From: Patiria miniata
Taxonomy: Eukaryota > Echinodermata > Asteroidea > Valvatida > Asterinidae
Reading direction: 5' to 3'
Length of the DNA stretch: 64,000 bases
NCBI RefSeq assembly: GCF_015706575.1
Contig: NW_024037058.1
Span: 18,745,547-18,809,546 of the forward strand
Shown here in pieces: positions 24,041 to 37,498 of the stretch. A program made the position numbers and the translations under genes. The first letter of the stretch is position 1. Each line of letters starts with the position of its first letter. The notes beneath the pieces are model-generated. The model was not told where the DNA came from. It saw only the letters and a list, made by a program, of their open reading frames with translations, and did not search any database.

Positions 24041-24630
24041 GTGTATGTTTTTTCTTAATTTTGTGGAAGCGATCAGAAGTCGCCGGCACCCTTGAATCAG
24101 GCGCGCACGAGAAGGTGGCGCTGTTTGCCTTACCACGTCTGTGAACGACGCGATGTGCACGCGTGCGCATTCGGCGCGGTGTACGCGCAATCTGAATGTG
24201 CATAAATCCGTGGCACCTTCGCAAAGAAACCCATCGTTCTAGTAGCAGTGGCGTTCGAGTGTCCTTCACTTTCCCTCTCTCTTTTACCGTTGGGGGGTAC
24301 TTGTGAATGGGTCGACTTAAAACGATCACCACATATACGGCACTCAAGGGGACAGTGAGGAGCAGTGATGGTTGACTGCACCAGTCTTGATCGGGGGCCC
24401 GAAAGAGCGTTGCAAACACGAGAAAAACAGGAAATATTCGGCAATGCAGCAAGTTGTTCACCTTTTACAAGATGTTCGTAGATTCTTTTCGATTTATTAC
24501 ATCCAGCACAGATATTTCAGCTGATAATTACATTATTTAGGCACATGATTAACAGAAATAAAGACAAGCAAATTTTATTGTTTAAGAGTCGCCTTTTTCC
24601 GATGGAAAAAAAACAACAACACCCCAAACC
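24041..24630. other. Unannotated GC-richer stretch
   Basis: A minus-strand frame at 24009-24461 (150 codons) begins at a non-ATG codon or later and overlaps another minus frame at 24130-24444. Neither is recognisable. Confidence 0.3.
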
Positions 24631-24635
24631 AGATG

Positions 24636-24748
24636 TGACGTCAAGGAAAAGCAACAAATTCGTTGGCGATCTACGTACACTTTCAATGACGTCAGACTCG
24701 AGCATTATGTCATCGCCTAATACGTCATCCCTGTATGAGATGACGTAA
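24636..24748. promoter_or_regulatory. Cluster of CRE-like (TGACGTCA) sites
   Basis: Two perfect palindromic CRE/ATF octamers, TGACGTCA, lie at 24636-24643 and 24687-24694. They are followed by TACGTCAT at 24721-24728 and TGACGTAA at 24741-24748. Four matches or near-matches in 113 bp is more than expected by chance and fits a CREB/ATF-responsive element. No adjoining gene start could be identified. Confidence 0.3.
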
Positions 24749-24749
24749 T

Positions 24750-27700
24750 GACCGACCCTGTGCGGTACAATTAAAGAGAAGGATTAATACAAAACGAGAA
24801 ACTCCCCACCACGGGAAACGGTTACAAGCTGAAGCCAGTTATTCATAAATAGTTTAGTTCAGAATGAAATCATTGATGAAAATGTACAGAATAAATAAGG
24901 GTAATTGAGATTATCATAAAGTACTGCCGTTATAAACTGGTTAATATTAGCACACACGAGTACATTGTCCACAATGTTCACAAGTACATTATCATATTCA
25001 CATAATCATGCTATGTATAAGGTGTTAAATGCTATACTGTATAGTACTTTGTATCACAAGTAATTTACATATATAAATTCTGTATGTCCATCAAAACGGA
25101 AATCAAAACGTCCAAGACAAAAGAAAAGTATTTTTTTTTAAAGGCTACTTCAAAGATCTACGCAACATTACACTTTACAAATTACAAATGTACAATTTGT
25201 GCAATATTATTGGAAACGTTTTTCACGATTTCAAGTATATGTTTCGACCTTTTTTTTTTTTTTTTTTAAGAAGATATTAAGTTGGTTTATTAAGAAAAAA
25301 ACTTTCCCCTTTTTCATTAAACACTTAACACAAAATCGTTCGTACTTTCAGCTTTTATAAACTGGAAAAGTTCAGACTTAATGCGAATTTCTGAGGAAAG
25401 CGATTTCGTGAAAATAACGACAAATGTCTAAACACCAAAAAAAAGAAGGTTTTCCTCATAAAAGTCGCTAAGTTTTTACTTGTTTTTTCCCCAGCATGAT
25501 AAATGAACCAGCTTCTATTATATATCATCTAACAATTATAGAAACTATCAAAAGTCGTTGCAATCATTGGAGATCTTCAAATCATAAAACACAAATATAC
25601 ATGTACGTCAGTCTCTGTCTTTCTTAATGTACATTTTGTTTGGTAAATCTAATCGTAATTATGATCATTTTGTTAATTTAAAAAAATATTGTTACGTTAC
25701 TTTAACTTTATGACAATGATCGATTCTGCAGAGTTGCTTAACAGAAAAAAAAAGTTGTATTGCTTTTTTTTAAAATAGACAACCAACGAAAGTGTACATG
25801 TTTTGAATCGGTGATAAGAGGTTCTTGATAATCATTCTTATAATGAATTCTGTAAAGAGAATACGTTAGTAGACAATTCGCCATTTTTTTGTCAGTTGGA
25901 TTTAAATAAAAATCAACGGGCTTTTCTGTAAAATGAGAATATCAGAAAAAAACGTTGTCACAGAAGTACTTAAAATATACATCTAAATAAGCCAGTACAG
26001 TTTGAATGGACAAGAAACATTAACAGAGGGCGCTGTTTATATCAGGCCTATCAAAAGGACGATAAAAACTTCGAAATTCTATATCTTCCATATAAAAACG
26101 TTAGTCGGAAAAATAAATAAGGTAAGGTAAAAAAGAATAAAAACTACGGAGCTGCAGTATAGACAAAAAAATATGAATAGTTTTTAAAAACTGGGACAAA
26201 AAGCTATAACTTTTGTCGTTACCCTGAATGCAAGTTTTTTTTCTGGAATTGATACCTTGTCGAAATGTTAACTTATTTTATCTTCCTAAGGTTTCAGTGT
26301 TGATGAACCACTATTTCTCATAAACTATTTCCTAATAAACCTCATCAGGTGCAGTACTTGTTCATTATCCAAACAATAATTAGCGTGTCTTGCAATGGTG
26401 ACCTCTACAGTGCTACAGCGTAACACTGCACGAACACCGTTAGGCTGCGCTTGTCACTCAGTTTACGATGGGTAATACCAACTTTTAGTCAGAGAATTTG
26501 GGGGTCACATTAATACAACATGACTGAGCATTCTCGAGCAACATTACGACCGAAACAACATTCTTCAAGTCAACATCAATAACAATCACTGTTTAAAAGT
26601 AACTCAAGTTTCGAAAGTAACTTTGCCGAGCCAGCCAAATGACATATTCTGACTGTGTGCCAAATGCCATGCTTGCATCATCAAAGGCACAATACTTACA
26701 TCATGAAAGAAGTTCATCAGTATATACCCAAGTTTGTTCTTGTATAACTTGATTTACGATTCCCCGTCCTAGATGAGCTATCTGGAGCGATAAATCAGCC
26801 TTTTTTTTTATCCTGCTCATCTTTCAAGCGGTTTTTAGATCCCCAACAATACTTTGTTTTCATTGTTCCGGGAACAGAGTCAGCGGAGATGAAATATTTG
26901 ACGGTGAAGTCAATTTCAAAACAGTGTGCATTGTGGATGAAATCCCCTAGCAGGCCGCAGGGTGGCTAAAAATCTCTCCTCCCAAAGAGACACTTTTCCC
27001 CTGTATTTGTACTCTCTCGATTAAAAACTTAAAACCAATACTTTTCTAAGTACAATTTAGTAGGCTTTTTAAGTTTAGTAGTTTAGTAAATCATTTTTTT
27101 ATCTCATCAAAAATGTACACAAAACCCAGGACACGGTTTTAGAATCTAAAACACATGCAGGGTACACACACAACGAGAAAGACAAATATAAACCATACAT
27201 GTACTAAACAAAAATTATCATAAGTTCGTTAAAATGTCACGGATAAACTTTGGATAAAAAGGTACAATTCATAAGATTTTCGTGAGCAAAACGTCGGCAG
27301 GTCAGTAAAAAATCCTAAAATTGCTAGAAGACAGAACAAAACCATCTGCTCAATACGTCTTAGCCAACTGCACACCTGTCATCTTGTTTCCGTGAATCAA
27401 ACTTTTTTGGAGCAGGGTTGACGAAACAAACACGGCCACAAAACCAACCACGTGACACGTGATGTCACCGTTATACTTTAGAACTTTTGATAACCTAACT
27501 AAGTCCCCGGATGTTACTAGTCACTATACCATGGTGTTGGTATACACTCCTTTCTCAGCAGATGAAGGGAAAACCAAGAGAAGGGTTAAAGGTCAAAGAG
27601 GGGGTAAGGGGAGCTATACGTCTAAATTTCCAGGGGCTCTGTAAGAGTACACATTCAGGTAGAATCGCGTTATCATATCGTTGTTAGATTTTCAAACCCT

Positions 27701-28300
27701 GTCTACTTATACACAGTGTTAAATTATTTAACAGCGCATGAATCTTCTTGAGCAATAAATCCGTATCGGAGTGAACAAGTGACCTAAACACCTCCGTGGT
27801 GTGCCAGGGATCGTGCAAGAAGTTCGGATTTCTACCAAAAAAACGCAGACAATTTGGCGTTACTTGGGCCAAACCGTGTCACATCTTCACGACACAACGA
27901 TAAATTATACCAATATGCACTTGTATTTTTTACTGAAAAGGAGCTTTTTTTCTAGCTTTTACGGATTTTCCGTATTTACTCTGTGTTTTTACCTTGTACT
28001 CTTGGCAACAGTGACATCGGTGGTTGATGAGCCCCAAAGTGTTTTCTTTTTCACTTATAATTTTGTTTACGTGAAAGAAATATTTCCTAACTGGTGCACG
28101 TGGTACTTATACCACCAATCCCATGTATCACCAACGTATAATAAGGTCAGCTTTCTCTTTAGGTTTTTTTTTTAACATTTATATCTCACCGTCATTCACC
28201 GTTACTTGTACCGAGTTACTGTGTTCAATTAACTCTTGTAATTGTCAGCAATTTATCAAACTGTTCAAGTGTATCAATAGCTCAGTGGAAAAATTACATT
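24750..28300. other. AT-rich stretch with few repeats
   Basis: The stretch is strongly AT-rich with A- and T-runs, nearly free of the mobile elements seen elsewhere, and has only short frames. It could be an intron, an intergenic spacer or a long 3' untranslated region. I see no polyadenylation or splice context that decides between these. Confidence 0.35.
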
Positions 28301-28305
28301 GAAAG

Positions 28306-28932
28306 TCAGTAAAGCAACGTGAACAAATGTATATTCGTCAAATCAAGACACGAAATGATATCTGAAGTAAAGCGTATATGCGGTGGCGTTTTACACTTCA
28401 AGTTTATGACGGCATAATCGTAACTGGGAAATTTCGATCCGTCTGAAATGACCCTCAATGCACGGTTCGCGGCACACAGCACTAACAAAATGATGTACGA
28501 CAGTACATCGAGAACAATATAAACGAAATAGTACTGGACATTTTCGAGATATGGAAGGTTAAAAATGGTAAGATAGGAGACACATGGAAATTCCTGAATA
28601 AATAACACGAGTGAATGACTTGTTTTCTTCCATACAGTTACATACCAGCTTGAACCCTGTACTGGGTGTCTAAAAAATTGTTGCATAAAAAAATGTTGCA
28701 GTGAAGCAACTTTTTTTCTGAGGAAACTAAATCGTCTTTTTGGTAAAAAAAATACCATGAGATGATAAAGTGTTTCTTTAGCCTTGACAGGATTTTTGTT
28801 CTGTGTGATTTGGACCTTTTGTTTCAAAGTTACGGCAAAGCTCGTGTCAAAATCTGTTTGAGCCACTTTCTTCACCTTCTTAGTACGTGAATGCCTTTCA
28901 TTAGATACCACGTGGCCCAACTTGGAATTCAA
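28306..28932 (-). other. Unassigned 208-codon open frame
   Basis: This is the longest non-repetitive open frame in the window, but its first codon is TTG and the first in-frame ATG is about 58 codons in. A hydrophobic stretch (around residues 130-155) could span a membrane. The DNA is AT-rich and no family is recognisable. It may be chance or part of the decayed reading frames that continue upstream at 29738-30712 on the same strand. Confidence 0.15.
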
Positions 28933-29737
28933 GTCCTTTCATTTAATTAGCTTTATCTCTGGACTGGGTGTTCAAATGAGATGGGATAAAGACCACTGTG
29001 TATAGTACTTGCTACATCTTCGGACTACATAGTTTTGCAAAAAAGAGAGTGCCAGTATTTTTAATATTGATGGATTGACTGCTACATTGTTGAGACACCC
29101 TGTATTAACAGCGTTAACAGATTTGGACGATTCTCTGCCTCAATTGTTTATTACAGCTTTCGGCGTAGGAAAAAATCATCGGCAGACCAATTTGTTACGT
29201 TTGAAGCGCAAGTCCGCACACAGTGATGCCGACACGCTCTGCACAAAAACGGCTTCGACTGTGCCACTCAATCACCGATTGGTATCAGAAATGTTTCATT
29301 ACATAGCGTTATCATCTATTAGGAAATACCGTCCGACTACAACTTCGCTATTGTCCCAATATCCAGGCTGTTCGTTATTTGTTCCATGTAAAGAGACTGC
29401 TCAGAAGTGTATATACATGTAACTTTAAAAGATGAGCAAGTGTTGAATTGAAATATGAAGAAAAATCAACTAAACTTAAAATTGAATGCATTGACATATT
29501 TGTGTGTGTCCTGCGTTGCGAAAGTTTTGTTTCAATTAAGATAATAGGAGTCAGAGTATCGTTGGTAAATTTAATATAATTCGCGCTTTGTCTTGACTGG
29601 TACGTTTTACATACTCGAAGTGAAAAAAAGTAGGCCTATTCGATTTTTAGTTAAATTAGAAGATCAGCGCCGACATAAATAAACCGTCTGATAAAAAAAA
29701 ATGTTCAGTGCGGTTAATAATGTGTCAATACAAAATA
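28933..29737. other. Unannotated stretch
   Basis: A plus-strand frame at 29075-29422 (115 codons, TTG start) is unrecognised. No repeat family member was seen. Confidence 0.3.
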
Positions 29738-30712
29738 TTATAGCCTCTCCAATAATTCCTCAAACCACTTAAAGACAGCAATGCAACAACGGTGAATATC
29801 GTAATGGGAAACATGCATAGCTACAATGTTCATTGCGAAGCCACAGTCAAACAGTACAACTGACACATAAAATAGTCGTTGTATAAACAAACTGTATCGA
29901 AATGGCAAGAACGAAATGAGACCAGCAAAATATGAACACAAATGAAATATCATACCATATACGTGTACATAAATATTATTTACAAGTACAGTCGGTTTCC
30001 ATGACTTTTTGTCATGGAATAAGAAAAAATGAATTCCTGGAACTGGAAGTGGGACAAACACCGATATACAAAAACAAATGTAATACAGAACGCTGCAGAA
30101 AAAAATTATGCACAAATTCAAATCTCCAAAATGGCTAAATTAGATTTTCGACAGTTTAAAAAACCCAATAAATGCCTTGTATCAAACACCAACTCAGCCA
30201 GCACAGCCCAAATATTCCAGCGCATACAAAAACCATCCAAAGTTCGTTGAGCATTTGTCAGTTCATCAAGGGCGCAGACATAAAATACAAAACGGACTTC
30301 TGTTGGACAATCAAATTTGTTAGGCCCACCAACGGTAAATGACAGGTAATAGGAAAAAATAAACTCTCCACTGACCTTCAGGTTTTCAATACAGACGGTT
30401 ACACTCCATAAACTCCGCTACAATCCAAAGATTCAATCCAACTAAACTCCACGATCAACGGTGAAAGTCGACTGCATGAACGCAGTACATGAAAGCCTGT
30501 TGCTCAATCAACTCCAAGAAACGATGCAACACGAACACATTATAAGCATAGACCAACGGGAGATGTTTTCCCCTACCCCTGAAGGCAACAACCGAAATAA
30601 TTCCTTCAAGTTCATCCGCAACCCCATAAACAATAGTTGAGGGCGATGAGGTTTCTGCTTCTAATGTTTCTCCCCCCGTGCAAGTGCGTATATCCTCGGG
30701 TGTCCACCGTTT
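29738..30712 (-). pseudogene. Possible decayed gene: consecutive hydrophobic open segments
   Basis: Three long open segments follow one another on the minus strand: 30712-30455 (85 codons), 30390-30118 (90 codons) and 30121-29738 (about 127 codons from a TTG). They are in different phases and together look more protein-like than neighbouring sequence. The last has several hydrophobic stretches separated by charged residues and ends WFEELLERL. A good acceptor-like tract, TTTTTTTCTGCAG, lies just inside the last segment at about 30104-30116. This could be a frameshifted multi-membrane-span gene or separate exons; chance in AT-rich DNA is also possible. No family is claimed. Confidence 0.2.
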
Positions 30713-31959
30713 TCAACAGGACTGCGGTGGGCCGATTGTTACGGTACGGTAAGGCAATCTCGGAGTAACGAACCCAACTGCGACTTGACGGTGACTCGCA
30801 GCGTGTTATGAGCGTCGCCCCGGCGGGGTCCGGCCCCCAACCCTCCCGGCTTGCCTCCTTGACCTCGCCTAGGTCGCTTGCCAACCAGAAAGGAAAAAAA
30901 AAGTAACCCTCGAGAGATGGAAAGAACGGCAGTGACTTCCAAGTTCTAGTGCATGCCAAGAGGAATCCAAAGCCACAATTACCGCTTAGGGCTTAATACA
31001 TTGCATCAGATTAAAAAAGACATTCCGATGTTTACAGTGATATCAAGTTAACAAAAAAATAATATGTCTGCGACCGCGTTTACGTAAAGAAGTCATTCCA
31101 TATTGAACTTATGCACGTTGTCATAACAAAATCCTTTTGGGCAATCACAGTATAAAAAAACTGAGTATTAATTTTCTCCCTATGGCTAGATAAATAATAG
31201 CAATCTTTAATGTTCACCCGACCGTCGATGTTCGTCTAGGGCTGTGTAAAATAATCTCACCCCAACTCGACACTGACAAATCTAAGAATGTCCCTCGAAA
31301 TGTTATGTTGCGTGCTGTACTTCATGAGAAACATAAATCAACATGGCGCAGGACAGGAAAACGGCAACAAATCACCGCGCGCTATGAGGTTGATCCACTT
31401 AGTAAATCATCCCCAATGTTTCCTTTAACAAATGCCAGTTAATACTGTTCTATACCAGTTGCGCATCACACCCAGGATCTCTACCATAAGTTGCTTAGAA
31501 TTTCCATCTATATACCGAGAGAAATAAAATACATTGCTTTGGACATTTTCAAAGGCAGAAACTTTTCTCAATCTGCGCTGTGGGCGGGGTTTATACTGTC
31601 AATCACAAAGTTTGCTTGTCCAATCAAAACTGCGCATCACAAGCGCATGCGCCCATGACAATAATGGCGGCAGCATTACATGACCGCAGGAATAAATAGC
31701 TAAATGTTTACAGCACATTCCTGGCTTTTGCTCGATGTAGCGTAGAAAAGATAAGCGTTTCCTAATTCTTACTTCTCTAACCGATATGTCTGCAAATCTA
31801 GACCCACAATGATTCTTTGTACCTACGGTGCCCACAAAATGCTCAAGAATTGGTAAAACACGAATGCTAGTGCTTGACATTAGCAGACCGTTACCACGAG
31901 ACTTGCCACACGGTATCCCGTTACATGCCCGTAGGTAACTATGCAATTGAGTATCCATG
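30713..31959. other. Unannotated stretch
   Basis: GC-richer at 30720-30900, with short frames only. No recognised repeat or gene. Confidence 0.35.
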
Positions 31960-33090
31960 TGGTTCTATAGCTACAAGTATCAATTCGTCTGCAGCCTATC
32001 GTGTGAATAACATGATACTCCGCCGCAACCCACCCATGAACATTCTTGTTCATGGCCAATTAGGCACGAATTCTCCTGGATACCATAAGGAATTCTGCAT
32101 GCCATTTGATACTAGCAATTTAATTAAGCCTTGGGTAATATACTAATTATGCCACCATTCAGTAAACTGTGATTTGTTTCTGCTATTTGCAAATGATTTC
32201 CAAAACTGGTTTTATACAACATGGATATTCAAGTTACCAAATATGAAGTAGAAGAATCGACCCTGATATGCCAATATTTTAATGTAAGAGGGAAACTATT
32301 TTTATGGCGCAGTAGCACCAACAAACTACCAGTTATATGTGATACCACTGATAGTTTTGTGATATCATTGATAGTTATGTGGTACATCACCCATGTGATG
32401 AAAGCTAATTGATATATTTATATTACTGCAATAGTAGTGAGATATGGTACAACCAGACACACTGTCAGCGATGTTCAAATATTGAAACCATTACAACCCT
32501 AGCAGTTATGTAATAATACCATGGAGCTATAATAGCAATACCAAGTATTTCTGGGGTACCAATACCAAGTTGATATCAATTTTCAGTTGATAACCATGAA
32601 CTATCAAAATAGGTACATGTTATGAGTAACGATGGGGAACTATCATTTTTGAATAGCCTTGAAAGAGATAAAAGTTAAGTGATATAAAAATATATATCAA
32701 TATGGTTATATAATATATGGTGGACAGTTTGGTGATCCTACTTCTTTAAACATTTTGAGGTTAAATATCGATAAAATATCACGGGGAAGATATTCCGCAA
32801 TGTGCCAGCATACCACTGAGAAAAAGTACTTTGCTATACAATTGGATGCTGTTGCAGTGGTATCAATGAGAGGTACAGTGAGGTGATACTTGGAAGATAC
32901 TGAGGTGATATAATTATCTTATGCTATCCATAGGGTATTGTTTTGAAGTAGTGATGTGGATTTTTTTCTATGGCTATGGATATTCACTGTAAAATCTCAA
33001 TGTAAACACTGAATCATAGCCACACAACAGACAACTTAGATGCGGCTTTAGAGGACATCAATGAGTTGGTATCCATAAGTTACTACTGAG
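31960..33090. other. Region enriched in GATA / GATATC / GGTATC words
   Basis: Across roughly 1.1 kb the words TGATA, GATAC, GATATC and their complements recur unusually often, for example GATACCACTGATAG, TTGATATCAATT and GAGGTGATACTTGGAAGATA. No strict period is visible. It may be a very old tandem repeat or a biased-composition segment. Confidence 0.3.
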
Positions 33091-33710
33091 GTATCACATG
33101 GTGAAAGATTCCACCACAAAATACCTCCCAACAATCTGCACCATAAACCCCATGCACAAGAGGCTATGAGCATACAGTGGAAATCTATGGTACCTATGAA
33201 AATGAAAACATACATTTACCAATGTTCATGAAAATTGCTCTGGAAATATGTGGCAATTGCCATTTCAAAAAATTAGAAGAAAGAAAGTAAATAGCAAAGT
33301 GCTCCGCTAATCTTTCTTCACATAGGGTTCAGTTCCATAAATTAATATGGACATTTTGTAAGCTTTTACTGCTTTAAAAAGGTAAAAGGTAAGAGGTCAA
33401 CAAACTGCTGTCATCAACAAAAAAGTTGAAGAAGCTTGGCTTGCTCAATACTTTTTACATCACACCTTTGAAACATTCCAATGAATGCAAAAACAATCCA
33501 AAGCTTTCTTGGGACGAAATGCGTCTATCTCAGCTGGCTACTACGAGGTCAAAGGTGAAGGGTCAAATTTGAGTTGTTCACAATGTCACACTCTTGTAGG
33601 CTCCAGTGAACCCTGAATGAAACACCTGCAATGGAGGAAAAAGAAAATTCAAAGGGTGAATAATTATTTTTTCTGAGGGCTTAACGTTGGGCGAGTGAGC
33701 AGGTTAGGCC
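33091..33710. other. Unannotated stretch
   Basis: No gene or recognised repeat. A minus-strand acceptor-like tract near 33630-33650 has no matching donor. Confidence 0.35.
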
Positions 33711-33840
33711 CTAAGGGTGGTTCAGAAAGGTGGTTGGAGATGGGTGGACATGGCAATGGATGGGGTGCTGGGGTGGGAGTGCTGGGGGTAGGGTGGGGGT
33801 GCTGAGGTGTGGGGGGGGGGGGTGGGGAGTGGGGTGGGGA
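33711..33840 (+). repeat. G-rich low-complexity tract
   Basis: Irregular repeats of GGGGTGCTGGGGTGGGAGTG type on the plus strand, with multiple G3+ runs. Similar tracts occur at 44503-44808, 49150-49277 and 60384-60445. Confidence 0.8.
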
Positions 33841-33849
33841 ATATTCAAT

Positions 33850-36800
33850 GAAGAATTCAAATAAATGACAAATCCTGGCGCTGTGAAGACAATTAGCCTT
33901 TGGAAAAATATGACAGACACAATATGAGGGGCTAGTTGGTTTGAGGAAAATAAGATTAACGCCCTACTATCTCAAAATGGCTTGTAGTAGTCTTGGCAGA
34001 AGAGACTCAAACCTTAGACTTGACACGAGTCCATCATCATCAATGGCAAGAAATCTCTTATCATGGAGATATATTTCCCCTGTCCACATGTATTCCTCCA
34101 CTCTGGAATATTTCCCTAACTACAATGAGATCTATGTGTAAAAACATCCAATTACCCAGACTTTTCTGAAAACTTAATGTAGTGCAGATTACAAGACGCT
34201 TGTTGGGACAAAATGGATTGGGACATGATGTACAGAAATACCATGGATACCAACTTGAAAATCCTCTATCCCTCCCTTTCTACCAATTCAGCAGGTGTAT
34301 AATGTACACATGCTTGTTAAGAGTCACCTGTTTCGGGACTTTTACAACTTGGACACCTCTGAATCAGAAACTTAGTTCCTCCCGCCTTGGGGTGTGCATT
34401 TACAGGTAGTACAGGAATCGGCTACCCAATTGAAATAAACACGGGTACTCGTTGAAGACACTCAACCCCAAAATTTAAATGTCAGAAGTTGCTGTTCATA
34501 AAGGTCAGCACGATAATATAGTACTACCACATCGGTGGGTCAAGCCGGCGGGGATACAAGTATGTAGGCCTACAGTGAGAATAATCCGATGGTGTAAATG
34601 GCATTTTTGCAAGCGTCATAAACGTGAATCTGTTTTGTTTTTCCATGTAGCCTGTTTTTTTTTCATTTTGAAACTTCTCCACAAATGACATTCAAATCTT
34701 CTTTTTCATAGTCTGAGAAGTTACTTTGCAATATGTGAAGTTGGTTACGGGTACTCTATTCCATAATCTGGAACCGGTTTCCGACATCGGCGGTCATATA
34801 TTAATCGGGTACCAGGTACCCATCAGTACTCAGGAACTGGTTCCGAGGCACAGCCATTCTTCCTCCCATTACAACCAAAAAACTTTGACAGGTGCTGAAG
34901 AAATGGTTTTATCCAACACCCACAAAAGGTGCTAATCATGCTTTTGGAAGGCTTGAGTTTACCCCTTGATGGTAACACTTTCATTTGTATTTTAGGCTTT
35001 TATTCTCCCCCCAGGACATTCCTCAAGTTCAAATTAACCACCACCTCTTGATAGTTAGACACAGGGTGGTAAGTGCACGTCTGCAGTTTATTGATGGTCG
35101 TGATTCATTTCGATTCCTTGAAATCTTTTAATACCCTCCCACCGAAATGAAGTCGACAATTAACACTTGTGAACATTTTACGAGGACATTCGGGGCGTAA
35201 ATCACGTACATGAGCCCTGTGCAGTAAATCACCGTATCACGCTTATTAGGTGGCAAAAATTACTTAAAGGTGACGCTGTACTGCAAAAAAAAATCTTAAA
35301 GGTATACATCAAGCAGTCAGTAAGGACACAACTTCCTAATAAAAATTAGTTTTGATTAATTAAAAACAGACAAACTCAAGCTGTAAAATCACCTTCTCAA
35401 GATGAAATATTTTCACCGTGTGTAAGCAAGGTTTTTGCAAATGGCAACGTCAGTAATTTACTATAGAAAAAAACTTTAAAAATAGCCATATACAGTTTTC
35501 TGAGCAATAATGGTGTAAAAAGAAAATCTATTATCACAAGAAATATTAAAACACCACAAAAATGCTGTTTGAAAGATTATGTGATTTTCATGTCCTGGTG
35601 GGTACTGACAAGCAGTGCTGGCTGGCTCAAGCAGAAATATTTTATGCATCCCCTTTTCACGACTAGGAAATTGAAACGCTTAACTGTAATCTATTTTATT
35701 TGAATTAGGGGGACAGAAAATATCATTCTAATAAGTTGGCGAGTCAGTCCTAAAACCAGACAGCTGTGGGAATCAGGGAACAAGACCACTTTCATTGGGG
35801 GACGTGACAACAAATTTGCTGACTAACCCTCCGTGCAGAAAGGTAGCCAGCCGGTGGTCGCAAAAGCACATTAAAAACAAAAGGTTGGGGGGGGGGTGGG
35901 GGTGGTGCAGCATCCGTGGTGGTTCATTTGCCGACTGAGGCTGTAAATGCCGACTGAGAGAAATAATTGGGGGAGGGTGTCACAACCCCCATTCCCCCTT
36001 TGCTACGCCTTTGCACAACCTGAAAATTAATTGCGAACCCAAGGCGAAGTTTGTTAACAACCAAGCCAACAGTCGGCATCAAAGAGGTTTATATATACCA
36101 ACGTCTACACAAAGGTTGCTTCTTGGGGTGACATTCTTCCGTGGAAAACCACCGACCTTCAAGGAATTCACAGGTCCCCCCAACCTTCACCAAGTATAAA
36201 AGAACAACCCCTACTTCTTTGCAGAGACAGGACACACAAAAAAGTCACGGACACCCAGCACACCCAATCTGTTATTGTTTTCCTTCTGTCATCGTCGGCA
36301 ACTAGTTACCCAATTCTTGCCACGACTCCCTGCCTCCCATCTCTCATCTGGTCTCCCCCGTGAGGACCAACAATCCCCCGGCATTTTTGATATCATCTCT
36401 CCTGTGAATCAATTATTACAGATATTATACAAGTAGGTACTACAGACAGAGATCGTGCTGAATTTTGTTTTGTTTTGTTTTGTTTGGCACGCACAGACTG
36501 GGACAATGACTCCTCCATGGTGTCAGACATAAAAGTTGACAGTGCCAATGCCCTCGTGATAAACTCTGCTCAGATCTTGTCTAGAAATCTTATTTTTCTT
36601 CTACTTTCTAATGGGAGGTATTCAATAAATAGTCTTATCCAAAAATCCAATGTACATCATGTCCAGTGAGTAGCACATCAGATGTTATAGTCTGTAAATA
36701 TGAGAGAACAGTTTGGAATATTGATCAATTAAAAAGTGCATATTTTTCATAAGTTGTCTCTATGAAGGTACGTTATCACATGAATGTATCACCTTTATGC

Positions 36801-37267
36801 AAAGGATACATTGAGCAAATTTCAAAGCATGAGATCCAACTCAAAGACTGATGGGGGCTACAAAATGAGTTTTTTTTTTTATATGTTTGAGGCTGATAAC
36901 AGTATTGATTTCTGTCACAATATTCAACACACAAAGCTCTTTACAACTGAACAACTTTCAGCTACTTAGAACCTTACATTCCATCAACAGACCTTTATCA
37001 TGCTGCCACCATTTCAGTCATGTTCCCTGTATCCAATAACAGTACTGAATTGTAATGTTTTTTGAGCAAAAAGGAACCACATTATTTTTCCTTCCCGCCT
37101 TGCTTTGGTTACATTGATTTGAATGGGAAAAAAATCAAGAAGGCCGCAACATGAGAATGGTCTATAGGTCGATTGGAGCTTTTCAAGGAATGCGTCTCAA
37201 ACTACAGAAACTTTCTACTCCAATTGCTGCCGTGAGAATAGAGCTTTTCCTTGAAGATTCTCAACTA
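33850..37267. other. Mostly unannotated stretch
   Basis: Holds a (TTTTG)n microsatellite at 36463-36485 and a G-run near 35886-35905 followed by AAGG-ended sequence that could be an unresolved hAT remnant (to about 36016). Otherwise only short unrecognised frames. Confidence 0.35.
36463..36485 (+). repeat. (TTTTG)n microsatellite
   Basis: About 4.5 units of TTTTG. Confidence 0.85.
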
Positions 37268-37498
37268 CAGCCACTTTCATAAATCTGCTAACCACAGAAA
37301 TTTGCTAACCATAGAAATTTGCTGACCATAGAAATTTGCTAAGCACAGACAATTTCTGCTTAGCCAAAACAGATAACCAGCCAAAATGTCTTGTTGATGT
37401 ATACTGCCTGTCACTGGGTCCCAGCTGATTTCTGCTCAGGACATAAATTTGCTAAGCATATATTTTCTGCTTAGCTGGCTCCATGAAATCGGCTCCTG
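37268..37498 (-). repeat. Dispersed repeat rich in GCTAAGCA / TGCTTAGC, copy 2
   Basis: Reverse-complement relative of 22379-22590. It also carries a local triplication of about 20 bp built on ACCATAGAAATTTGCT (37290-37350). Confidence 0.6.

Noticed and set aside
26745..26960. Possible terminal coding exon on the plus strand
   Set aside because: Two overlapping frames of about 50-57 codons are open at once and neither has a recognisable domain; expected by chance.
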